Assembly (NCBI GenBank): GCA_002917075.1
Contig: NTMA01000007.1
Coordinates: 310,001-374,000 of the forward strand
Direction: 5' to 3'
Length of the DNA: 64,000 bases
Origin: Hawksworthiomyces lignivorus
Taxonomy: Eukaryota; Ascomycota; Sordariomycetes; Ophiostomatales; Ophiostomataceae
The translations under genes were made by a program, and so were the position numbers. A model generated the notes under the pieces. The model saw only the letters and a list, made by a program, of their open reading frames with translations, was not told the origin of the DNA and did not search any database. This document shows, piece after piece, positions 1-10,440 of this stretch (positions are counted from its first letter, which is position 1; each line of letters begins with the position of its first letter).

Positions 1-1569
1 CGAGCTGCAGCCTGACGGCTCGTTCCAAGTGCCGGCGCGGTGGCAAGCAGGAATTTCTAACGGGGCCCAGTGCGGCCAGATCATTGGTCTTTTGCGTATG
101 TTCATTTTTTTTTCTGTCCCTCTGTCTTTCTACCTTCATATTAACTGTGACAGTCACCGGTATTTGTGTCGAACGTTTTGGATACCGCCTGTTCATTCTC
201 GCCTGCATTGTCTACCAGGCTGGTATCACTGCTCTTTTTTTCTGTGCCTCTAGCATTACTGTCTTGCTCGTGGCCTACTGTCTTGCTGGCATCGCCTTTG
301 GTGTATTCATGTCGAGTAAGTAAGATCTCTTTCTGTGTGCGTGTGTGTGAGTATATCTAATTGTTGCAGTTGCCATCTCATATGCATCTGAGATCTGTCC
401 TGTCGCCTTGCGCGGCTACCTCACTACCTGGGGCAATTCATGCTGGGGTATAGGCCAACTTCTGGCCATTGCCGTCATCCGAAGCATGTTTGGCCGTGAC
501 AACGAGTGGTCGTATCGCATACCGTATGGCCTTCAGGTATGTTCTTTATTCTCCTTCGGTAGTCAAAAGTCCATGCACTTATTTATATTCTTTCTCTGTC
601 TCTTAGTGGATGTGGTTTCCTCCTCTCCTGATTGGCATTTTCTTTGCGCCAGAGTCACCCTGGTGGCTCGTTCGGAAGGGTCGGTACGAAGACGCTAAGA
701 AAAGCCTGCTGCGCCTGACGTCGCCTAAGCGCGACCCAACTTTCGACGCTGCCGAGACTGTCGACATGATGCGGCATACCAACGAGCTTGAGCGCGACAT
801 GTCTGAGGGCGCCACATACCTGGACTGCTTCCGCGGGGTCAATCTGCGACGCACCGAGATCGTGTGCATGCTATTCGTCTCGCAGAACTTCGCCGGCAAC
901 ACTTTCTCTAACTATTCGACCTACTTTTTCGAGCAGGCCGGCCTGGAGGGCACGATCCCCTACGACTTCGCGCTCGGTCAGTACGGCCTCAATACCGTCG
1001 GCGCCTTCTTCGTCTGGGCCTTCATGGCCTGGGGCATCGGCCGACGGACGCTATTCTTGTGGGGCCTCTTCGGCCTGTTCTGCACGCTGCTGGCTATCGG
1101 CTTCGTCGGTTTGGCGCCCGAGAGCCACAGGCACGAGGCCTCGCTAGCCACAGGTTCGCTCATGATCGTCTGGGCTGCCTTCTACCAATTCTCTGTCGGC
1201 ACCGTTACCTTCTCACTGGTGGCCGAGATGTCCACCCGCCGGCTGCAGGTCAAGACCGTGGCTCTGTCGCGTATCGCTTACAACATTGCCGCCATCGTCG
1301 TAAATGTGCTGACCCCCTACATGATCAACCCGACGGCCTGGAACTGGGGCAACTACGCCGGCTTCTTCTGGGCCGGTACCACAGCCATCATGCTGACCTA
1401 CCACTACTTTCGGCTGCCCGAGCCGTCCGGCCGCACATTTGCCGAAATGGACTTGCTGTTTGAGCGACACATTCCAGCACGCAAGTTTAAGACGACCGAC
1501 GTCAACGCCTTTGACGTGGCCGTCGGCAACATAGACAAGGCCGAGGTAGCCCACGAAGAAGACGTATGA
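1..1569 (+). CDS. MFS sugar transporter, maltose/alpha-glucoside permease type (5' partial)
   Basis: Exons <1-95, 154-315, 370-536 and 607-1569; all three introns have GT..AG ends and every join keeps frame. The N-terminus lies left of the window. The visible part starts just before a helix with PARWQAGISNG. It keeps family marks of the sugar porter group: VERFGYR after the next helix, ALRGYLTTWGN, the PESPWWLVRKGR signature after helix 6 (normally PESPRWL), and a C-terminal half ending in a short acidic cytosolic tail. Sugar porters of this group carry maltose or other glucosides with protons across the plasma membrane; the exact sugar cannot be read from sequence. It converges on the P450 gene at 2045-4091. 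No frame break is seen. Confidence 0.9.
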
Positions 1570-2044
1570 GACACTGACGGAAAGAGGCATGAGCACAAGA
1601 AATAAAACATGTTGGACAAAGAGATCAGTCTATGTGGAGGACTGCAATGCATGTGAAGCAATCTCCTGTGATTCATTCTGGAAGTGCACGTCTCCACCCA
1701 CTTGTATCACAAACAATTAGGCCAAAAAACACGTAATTTCATTTTGAAATTTGATATATGGCACATATTCTTTGCCTCAGATAACATCTTATGATACGTG
1801 ACATGTTTGTAACTGGTAGACCTCAGATGTGATCCTTGAAAACCAGATTCAGGGTGAGTTGTCGTAGATATTTCTTAAACTTTAAAATTTGGACACACTG
1901 TTCTGGCCGCTGTGGGCGGCGGCTCTCTGGGGTAGAGAGTCAAATAAACCAAGCACTTTAATCCCTCCATCGCGAAAGTGGCGTTGAATCATCTCTTTTA
2001 TATCGTCGCCAAAAAGACTGTGCTAGTTGTACTGGCAGCTACAT
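1570..2044. other. Convergent intergenic region, 3' ends of sugar permease and P450
   Basis: AT-rich DNA between two stop codons. It holds the 3' untranslated regions of the flanking genes and nothing else that I recognise. Confidence 0.6.
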
Positions 2045-4091
2045 TTACTTTCTTTCTCTAAATAGCAGCTTCTTGGACGGGTCAGGGATCGACTAAAAAG
2101 GTTGTGAGTTATTAGTAAAGCGGAAACGAAAGTGGACCGGATCCGAATCTGTCGTACCATGTTTGTAAACTCAATGTTAGGATACCGCTCCGTGGCACCG
2201 TCTACGAGCTTGATATCGTAGCGCAGTAACACGTGAGCTAAGATCATCTTAATCTCGTTGGCGGCAAAAAATCGACCCGGACACGCGTGGCGGCCGTAGC
2301 CAAAAGACAGGCTGGTGGTGCCCACGCTAACAAACTGGCCATGAGCGGCGGTGGCAACATCCTTGGCTTGCTCGCGCATATGATAGAAGCGCAGGCCGTC
2401 GAAGCGCTCCGGGTCAGGGAAGATTTCAGGGTCAGAATTGACGGACACGACAGGAATCTCGATGGTGACACCAGCAGGGATATGCTGGCCGTTGGATAAC
2501 GTGAAGGAACGGAGAACTTTGCGCTGAAAGGAGGCTGCGTAAGGGGGGGATACGAATGAGGGTGGTTAGTACAACATTGTTTAGAGGGATTTGACTTCGC
2601 CCGGCGTGGCCAGCGACAACACTCACCCATGGAGATTGGATTCGTTCGCATTGTCTCTTTGAGGAAGCTATCGAGCTTCTTCATAGACTGCAGCGCCCGT
2701 GACGTGAAGACGTTGTCGTTCTCAGCCAGCGCCTGCGCAATTTCCTCGCGTAAGATGGGGACATATTCTTGCATGGCGGCGATGTTATAGAACCTAATGT
2801 TTTAAAACACAAAACTCAATGTTAGCTACCGAGGATAAGCTATATAAAAAACCCCTTCTTAAGGAAAAAGAAACGGGGAGGACTGCACGCGTTTGTGGCC
2901 GACAGCGTCGTTGTGTGAATAGCTGCAAAGCTGAGGCCCAGCTGGATGCGAGGCAGATTCTGGCTGTTAGGATCGGAATATTTTGGCAGAGCGTCGATGA
3001 GCCACTCCAGCATATCATCTGGCTTGGTATCATTGTTGCCGCTTGCGTTGGCTTCGCGGCGTAAGCGAATCAGTGGCTGCATAAAGGCGTCGGCATCGGC
3101 GATGCGCTTATGCAATCTCTGTACCTCCGGCTGACGCCGCGCCAAGAAAGGCCGCAGCCAGGGCCGCATCTCTTGCACGGCGCGCTGGGCTTTCATAATG
3201 TCTGTCGTATAGTTGATGGCAGCGTCAAGATACTCCTCGGTGCGGTTCAGTTCGGGGCCGATAAACACACGGCCGGACACCATGGCGACGATGCGCAGCA
3301 AGCTTTGGTGGATGTTGACTTCGGTCCACTCCGACGAGGGCGGGATCTCCAACGCGAGGGCCTCGCCGGCCTCCTCGGAAATCATGCGGTTGAGTCGGGC
3401 TGAGAGAAAATTGGTAAGAACACATGCTGAAATGACATGATGCTAGGGGCTTGACGCGTCCACGTACGCAGTGCGGGAGTCAGCTTGCCGGAGATCGTAT
3501 GTGGAACGATGGGAGTGGAAGTTTCGATCATGGTGTACTTCGTTTCCATAGACTGTACACGGTGAGCACGATAGCGGCCTTTGAAACGACAGCCGCAGAA
3601 ACCAAAGAGCTTACATCATTGACAGCTTCTTCCATGCTTAGGACATGGTTCGGCAGTTTGCTGAGCTCCGGAAGAAATTTAGGGGAGAGGACAACAATTG
3701 TGGACTCTGTAGCGGTTAGACACTAACACTGACTTCAGAAGCCGCTGAGGCAAGCTACACACTTCGCGACGTTGTGATTTGGAAGATGCCATTTTGAAAC
3801 TGGTCGTGGTTAGCAGATTGGAAGATGTAGATTGTAAGAGGAACACAGAGCGTCTGCGCTGCTGACCCGTTTGTATCCGTCGTTGTAGAGCTTGCGGGCG
3901 CTCGTGAGGTAAGCTTGTCGCCGCTGTTCCTCGCCGCCGAGATCTTTGCCTACGGTGGGAATAGCTGCCAGCCTAGCGTAGGTCAAACACTTTGGCAGCA
4001 GCCAGGCCATTAAGAAAACGGTTGCGAGGATAGTCGTTAAAGCGATAGTGCGATCGCTCGTCGCAGTCTCGTACAGGAGGGATGTGGCCAT
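2045..4091 (-). CDS. Cytochrome P450 monooxygenase, ent-kaurene-oxidase-like ascomycete type
   Basis: Eight exons: 4091-3867, 3799-3763, 3706-3615, 3552-3468, 3399-2889, 2793-2627, 2534-2158, 2092-2045; 513 aa. A membrane anchor sits near residues 14-33. The I-helix reads AIHTT, a variant without the usual acidic residue that occurs in this ascomycete group. The K-helix ExxR lies in KETMR, the PERF region in [10 protein letters not shown], and the haem loop [10 protein letters not shown] has its ligand at about Cys457. The last intron (2093-2157) matters: reading through it gives an odd tail, whereas splicing gives [15 protein letters not shown], a normal P450 ending. Expected to be an ER-bound oxidase of a hydrophobic, perhaps terpenoid, substrate. 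It is divergent from the DUF7702 gene. Substrate unknown. Confidence 0.9.
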
Positions 4092-5106
4092 TGTAAAGAC
4101 GAATCACGACACACCGGTCTTGTTGCGAACAATGCTGCCTCAAAGGCGTTGGCGAGACAAAGATAAGGATAGGAGAGGTGGCCGGGACGGATGAGCAGAA
4201 GCTTTTAATGTCTTCCTCGCAAACCTCTGGTCCAATGAACAAAGCCACAATCTATCCTGAGATCAAACCGCCTGCTATATACACGCGTGCTGCTATTGGA
4301 CATCCTGGTAAATGGGAGCGGCGCTGGAATAGGCAAAAGTCATGCCGCTCTTGTCTTTGATCTCGAGGGGCAGCATTGACAGACGCACTCCCCTGCATAG
4401 ATCGACAAAAGATCTACCCTTAATTCTCTTACGGCAGTCCACTGCCGGCCATAGCGCATGCAGTACATAGCGGTCATAGAGCCGTCGCCAGTTTGCTTAC
4501 GTTAGTTGTAAGCCTCTGACAGGTCGTAGATAGCTTCGGGCTCGCTCTCGCTCTCGCTCTTTGTGGGGCCAAACAATGGCCAAGACGGAACACGCCGTCG
4601 CCACTAATCATAAATCGACATAGTCCACCACAAATCTCCTATTCTTGTATCGCTCCAACATTATAGTTAAGTTTCGTATTGTCAAACAGCACAGCCATTG
4701 TTGCGTGAATGGTTCGGCCCTATCTTGGATCATTTCTCAGACGAGCCAGGCAACAACATACTAGATAGAACTAACACGTTAATCGTGTACCATGTTGAAG
4801 AAGTATCTGAAGCCAATAATAAAATATAGCTAAGAAATAAAAATGAAAATAAGACTTGAAATAAGTAAGGCTAAAGAAAAAAAGACTAAGAGGTGGAAAC
4901 CCCGTAACTGAAACTAAAGATGGTAAAAAAAACTATAAACGTCGATGTTTCCTCTCCCATCATCTACAAGAATGTGAGATGCCTCTGTACAGATTATTAC
5001 ATGTCTTGATTCTTCATCTATTCCTCTGCATTTTCGTCAACTTAAAGTATTTCATGTTTTATCTTTTCTACTTCTTCTCGAGCCTAGACTACCTTTCTCC
5101 CTCATC
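4092..5106. promoter_or_regulatory. Divergent promoter region, P450 / DUF7702 gene
   Basis: No gene seen. It should hold the promoters of both flanking genes. A tandem hexamer, three copies of CTCGCT, lies at 4541-4560, and A-rich DNA precedes the DUF7702 start. Confidence 0.5.
4541..4560. repeat. Tandem CTCGCT hexamer in divergent promoter
   Basis: Three full copies of CTCGCT plus two bases, about 450 bp upstream of the P450 start. A similar CTCGGT repeat lies upstream of the MFS exporter at 8479-8500. Confidence 0.8.
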
Positions 5107-6070
5107 ATGTCTACTGGCAGCCCCCCTCCCAGCAGCGTCATCAACTTGGCCATTGCCGATCTAGCCATCTATGCTGTTCTTCTATTCCCAGTCTTATATA
5201 TCACCTGGAGACATGGCAAGACCGGCATGGTCTGCTGGCCCATCTTCGTATCTTACTTCGGCCTCCGCTTTGCCGCGGACGCCTATCAGGTTGCCAACCG
5301 CCACCAGCCAGAGTCGTACAACGAGGTTGTCATAATGACCAATGCAGGAAGCCTCGCATGTCTGTCTCTGACAATCATCGGTTTGGTATATGAGGCGTAA
5401 GTGATAAGGTCCCCCGCGCAGCAGCTTCACAGAGGCGTTTGCCTAACTGTTATTGCCCTGTCTCAGAAACATGATCCTCCCATTACCACCGAAGAGCAAG
5501 GCTGAGAAGATCATCCTCGCTGTCACGCATCTCGCCAACACGGGTGGCATCGCCGTCTCCACGTACGGCGGCGCTCCCAGTGTCACGACGCCCACGGGCG
5601 TGGTCAACGACTCGCTCAACAAGATCGGCAACTGCCTCATGCTCTTTGTCATGTTCACCATCTGCTGGTGGCTGTGGCCAACTTACCGCCGCCTCATCAC
5701 TGTGCCCGCGCACCCCAACTTCCGCAGCGCGCGGGCGCTGCTGATAGGTGCCGCCGCCGCTCTGCCGTTCCAGCTCGTGCGTCTCGCCTACAACACGACG
5801 TACGCGCTGCTACGTGTGCCTAGTCTTGACCCTGTGATCGGTAGCTTCGCCACGCGCTTCGTTCTGCTGTTCCTCATGCAGCTGGGCGTGGCCCTGGCAG
5901 CTACTATGGCGGGATGGTACAGCCTCGGCGTGGTGCCGCGGTCGCAGCTGGCGGGCGACGACCTAGTGCTGAGAAAGACGCGAGACAGCAGCGCGTCCGC
6001 AAGCGTGCGCAACGTTGAGGACAATGGCGAGAGCGGCGTGATGCTGTCCACGCGAGTGAATGCCGCCTGA
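5107..6070 (+). CDS. DUF7702 integral membrane protein
   Basis: Exons 5107-5396 and 5467-6070; 297 aa. The protein has about seven hydrophobic helices, starting with a short serine/proline N-terminus and INLAIADLAIY, followed by the conserved stretch LYITWRHGKTGMVCWP and SYFGLRFAADAYQ. This pattern matches the fungal DUF7702 family, whose biochemical role is unknown. The polar C-terminal tail after about residue 255 is probably cytosolic. DUF7702 genes often sit near accessory metabolism genes; here it shares a promoter region with a P450. Start chosen because the ATG follows a pyrimidine-rich leader and begins the conserved N-terminus. Confidence 0.85.
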
Positions 6071-6485
6071 GGGGGAAAGACCACAGTACACACCGACCCA
6101 CTAGTAGAATACCTGTGCCCCTGTTGCATGAGTTTTGGAAGTGAAAGGAACTTAAAAGGTGTTAGAAATACTTTATTCCTCTCTTTTTATATTCTGAAAG
6201 TTCTTGTCTCTAGCGTTTTAGATAGATGGCATGCCCAGGAGGCTATTGCTCGAATTTTCTTTTGTCATCACTATATCTCTGCTACTTCGTTTTCCATAGA
6301 ACAAAAAATTACTATTAAGGCTAGTTACTTGTGTCGCCATTATATACATACATATATATATATGTTCTTGATATGATAAATTTTATATATATCATATCTT
6401 GAATAGGCTACGCTACGCTATATTACGCTATCTATGCTCCACTATGCTATGCAATCTATTACTAAAAATGAAAGGCCCCTTCGCG
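6071..6485. other. Convergent AT-rich intergenic region
   Basis: 3' flanks of the DUF7702 gene and the DHA1 exporter. It contains TA-rich simple sequence around 6340-6395. No gene seen. Confidence 0.6.
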
Positions 6486-8266
6486 TTAAGTCTCTGCTTC
6501 TGCGGGCCGTTTTCTCGTCCGTATGCGCTCGCCGTAGATAGCCAGCAGAAGCAAGATAGGTGTCAGCAGAAGCTCGACACCCGCCAACAGCGTGTTGCCC
6601 CAGCCCAGTCCGAGCCGATCATACAGACTGAGCCCGCACAGCGGCAGCACCGCACCGAGAATGCTGCGCAGGAGGGAGTTGGCCGCCATCGCGGATGCTG
6701 CATGCCGCGTGAACGCGTCCACGAGGTACATCTGCGCGGCCATGAAGACGCCCATCATACCGAAGCCTATGACGGCCGTGCCGATCATAGGCACGATCCA
6801 GTGCACGTGCTTTTCGGCGGTCCAGCCGTAGATGAGCAGGCCCGCGGGCAACAGGAGCGCACAGGGTACCGTAAAGACGGGGTCGAGACGGTCCTCAGGA
6901 CGTCGGGGGAGGCCAGCGGCCTGGCGACGGCGGACGCGGCGGTCGGAGAGGGATGATGCGAAGAAGAGGCCCAGGAGGTTGCCGACGCCACCCGCGATGA
7001 AGGCCAGACCGGCGCCATCGGCACTGAAGCCGTATGTCGCCTCGTAGACGAACGTGAAGGTAGTGAAGAGGATGTACAGCACGCCGTAGATGGCGGCGAT
7101 GTACACGCAGACGCAGGTGACGACGGGCTCTGTCGCCAGCAGACGGAGGGGCGCGGTTAGGGCGCGGAGCACGATGGCATGCTGCTGCCGGGGTGCGCCC
7201 GTGGCGAGCTGCTGCAGCGCGGAGTGGTATGCAGGATTGCCCGTCTCGCGACGTAAGCGGGCCGCCCGTCGCTGCAGGAGGACTGGCGCGTAGGTCTCGC
7301 GGAAGGCAGCAAATGACACGATCGTGACGGCACCAGCCTAGAGGGCGGTGAGATAGAAAGACTGCGGTTAGTTATATAGCCCCTGAAAACAAAAAAGCAC
7401 AAAATTTGTTTCAAAGATAACCTAGCGGTGCCACACGTACCACGATTGTAATCACCCAGAACACCCAGCGCCAGCCTTTGGCCTCGACGAGGAACCCGGC
7501 ACACACGGGGCCGATGACTGGACCTATCAGTGGTCCGACCGACCATGCGGCCATAGACCGGCCACGCTGCTCGGGCGGAACCATATCGGCTATGGAGCCG
7601 CCACCGATGGTTATGACTGCCACGCCAGCAAAACCGGCCAAGAACCGGAAGCCGACCAGCATGCTCATGCCGGTGGATAGACCACAAGCCGCGGTGAAGA
7701 TGACGAAGAGAGTGTTGCAGACATGGTAGACGGGAGTGCGGCCGTACATTTCGCTGAGCGGGGCAAGGATGAGAGGACCGAAGGCGAAGCCGAGGACGAA
7801 GACGGACACGCAAAATGTCCCGTACTGATCATTGTGGACGGCGAACTCTTCTAGGATGTCGGGCACGGCGGGCGCCATCATGGAGGAAGCGAGTGGCCTG
7901 CAAGAGGAGCAGCGGGGTCAGGGAACAGGCGTCCGAAGGAGTGTGAGCTAATGAATGAATAAAAAGAAGAGAGCCTTACGTCAACAGACTCAGGACAGAA
8001 AGCGTGCCAATGATCGACCACTTCTTCCTCATAGTCCAGTTTAGGGGGTTCTCACTGTCACCGTCTGCCCAAGTGACAGCGAACTCGTCGGTAGCTGGAG
8101 CCTCGTTCTCCCTGGACGGCTCCGTGCTGCGACTGTCGCTCATGCCGTTGGCGTGACTCTTGTTGTAATCAGGTACCGACGCATCGCCTTCATCATCGGA
8201 ACTAGCCGCTCGCGACACCTGAAGTTCCTCTTTGCCTGCTTCAAGGTCCTTTGCATCTTCTGACAT
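6486..8266 (-). CDS. MFS multidrug-type exporter, DHA1 family
   Basis: Exons 8266-7980, 7897-7441 and 7337-6486; 531 aa. A polar N-terminus of about 80 residues leads to [11 protein letters not shown], typical of fungal DHA1 carriers just before helix 1. Motif A is visible as [14 protein letters not shown] between helices 2 and 3. The antiporter motif C is [17 protein letters not shown] in helix 5. Twelve hydrophobic segments are expected. Relatives (Flr1/Tpo1-like) export drugs, polyamines or secondary metabolites using the proton gradient at the plasma membrane. It lies between the DUF7702 gene and an UPC2-like regulator that is transcribed the same way, so it may export the product of the neighbouring P450; this is inference. 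Confidence 0.9.
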
Positions 8267-8478
8267 TGTTGAGCTGCTGGGTCTAGGCAGTGTTTAGATG
8301 CTTCGAAGGTAAAGTACATAAGCGCGGTCTAAAGTTAAAAGAAGAACTATATTAGAGAACTTTAAAATTTGAAAAGGGATATTAAAATAAACAGCAACCG
8401 ACCCAGTCACCGGGAAGACGGACAGCTTCAGTATCCGGGTAGTTGGGTAGTGAACTGATATCACGAACAGTTGTCGCT

Positions 8479-8500
8479 CTCGGTCTCGGTCTCGGTCTCG
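8479..8500. repeat. Tandem CTCGGT hexamer
   Basis: About 3.7 copies of CTCGGT, 213 bp upstream of the DHA1 exporter start. It resembles the CTCGCT repeat in the P450/DUF7702 promoter. Confidence 0.8.
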
Positions 8501-8770
8501 CTACCGTTAATCTTATTCAAAAGGGGTTAGACCACACTTCCAACCAATGATCTTGGCAGTACTTGTAGTCATTTCTCCACGTAGAATGCTCGGCAAATCT
8601 TCTGCTCCTCCTCTCCACAGGATGTGTACATTGACACTCGCCCAATGTTCTATTGCGCCCAGATGGGATCGCGGCTCATAGTGTGGAGAAGTCTATGTAT
8701 GCATATGGCGCAAGAAATTTGAGCCACAAATTGAGAGATTGCTCCCGGTATAAGAAGTGTTCATGTCCCT

Positions 8771-8796
8771 CTACACAGCACGGTTGTGCTGTGTAG
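8771..8796. repeat. Perfect inverted repeat, 11-bp arms, 4-nt loop
   Basis: Arms CTACACAGCAC and GTGCTGTGTAG flank GGTT. It lies about 130 bp past the stop of the UPC2-like gene and 505 bp upstream of the MFS start. It could fold as an RNA hairpin in the 3' UTR or be a dimeric protein site; the sequence alone does not decide. Confidence 0.85.
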
Positions 8797-8928
8797 TTGC
8801 CGCGCCTATGACAAGTAGTAATTCTGTAGTTTGTGCCTGTTGCGTCTCGACCTCGTAGACCGGTCACTTTATGCTTGCCATTTCTACGGGTGCATGGATG
8901 AGCTACATCAGCTTCTCCTCTCTATCTC

Positions 8929-10440
8929 TTAGGGGTCGATGCAGATGTGCTCCAGCGGCCAGTCAAGGAAAGCGATGTAGGACGCAGGCAGACCGGCGCG
9001 GACGGCGCGCAGCAGCTTGGGCGCCCATCCACGAGTAAACCAGCTGCGCCTAGCGGAGGCCTCGATGACGATGCAGTAGTGGGCCAGCACGGCGAGGCTG
9101 GCGGGGTGGCGGTTCCGGAGCAGCTGCACGAACGCGTCGGACACGGCGATGGGCCACAGGATGACGAAGCGCAGCTCCGGGTCCGACGACTCTTCGAGGC
9201 AGAGCTGGGAGAGATCGCGCAGCCGCAGGATCTCGCCGTCGATGCACGATAAAATAGAAGCCGGCTGGTCAATTTCCGTTCCCATTCCCGTTCCTGTTCC
9301 ATCCTCTGCTCTAATCCTGTCGGCTAGCGGCCGGCGCAACTTCTCTAGCCGGTCCGGTACGTCGTTCCAGAAGGGCAGAATCCGGGCCGCATCGGCGGGC
9401 CGCGACGCATCAAACAGCGCCCCGAAGGGGCCGCGACGGAGGACAGGCTCCCACGACAACAGCACCGTGTTCATGCCCTTGAGCAGGACGCAAATCTCGA
9501 CCACGTCGTCCAGCCCGGGGCTGTGCTCGCCGGGGTCGGCCGCGTGCACGGTCAGCGCTGCAAAGGTGCCGACGGCCAGCAGCGAGGCGGCCATGAAGAG
9601 CGCGTGGCAGCTGTTCTCGTCGAGCGCGGTCAGCGCGCTGCGCATTCCGGCGAGCCCGCGGTTCTGGTGCTCAGCGGCCGCATAGACGTAGCGCATCCCG
9701 CGCGCCGGCTCCTGGTGGTGCACCAGGTGCGCCAGGTGAAACGCCGAGAAGGCCAGGAGTAGGTGCAGCAGGTAGGTGTCTCGCAACGCAGCCACGACGG
9801 CCTCGACTTGCCAAATGTGGCCGACTTCGTCGGCCCGCGGCATTGTGCGGTGTGCCGCCGTGCAGTAGTGGTGCATGAGCTCCATATCGGTGATCCAGTC
9901 GCGCTCTTGGTTGGCGGCTATGGCGGAAGTGGTGAGTGGTTGAGCGGAGGAGGTGTCAAGAAGGACAACAGGGGTGGGTGCCGACGTGACTGCTGTAATT
10001 GCAGGCAATGAGCCTGAAGGTGAACCAGATGCCTGAGAGCCTCCTCGGGCGTATCTTGTCCTTCGGCTTTTGGCGCCGTCCTGCTGCGTCCCTCGGGCTA
10101 TAGCACCGTCGGCTCCTTGCAGAGGAGGAGTGGTGACACGCAAATTGCTGCTGCTTGTCAGCGGCGACGGCAGAGACGCCGCTGCACTCAACTGCGAAGT
10201 GGTGCCATCACTGTACGACGCGTCGTCGTCGGCCACAAGACTGCAGACCAGGCTATGGCGCAAGCAGGCGCTGCATGGCCGCTTCTCGTCGCACTAGGAG
10301 CCGACGTAAGGGTGTCAGCGTGCTCAGTAGCCTCGCCGCTGGCGCAACTAGTCCCCCGAGGCTCGTAGACCCACCTTAACTTTACGCTGTCGGCACTTCA
10401 GACAGCCAGTGCGCACTTTTCTGTACCCTAGCCTTGGCAT
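8929..10440 (-). CDS. Zn2Cys6 transcription factor, UPC2/ECM22-like
   Basis: Exons 10440-10375 and 10293-8929; 476 aa. The intron splits the zinc cluster, so the domain appears only after splicing: C13-x2-C16-x6-C23-x5-C29-x2-C32-x6-C39, with a basic KVRTGCLKCRQRKVKC core. After a disordered Ser/Thr/Ala linker, the C-terminal half starts near DMELMHHYCTAAHRTM and resembles the ligand-sensing region of UPC2-type regulators (YLLHLLLAFSAFHLAHL). UPC2 proteins bind DNA through the cluster and sense sterols through this region; many fungal relatives control other pathways. It lies next to a DHA1 exporter and near a P450, so it may be their local regulator (inference). Confidence 0.9.

Larger units (their letters stand above)
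8267..8928. promoter_or_regulatory. MFS promoter / UPC2-like gene 3' flank
   Basis: No gene seen. It contains a CTCGGT hexamer repeat (8479-8500) and a perfect inverted repeat (8771-8796), annotated separately. Confidence 0.5.
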
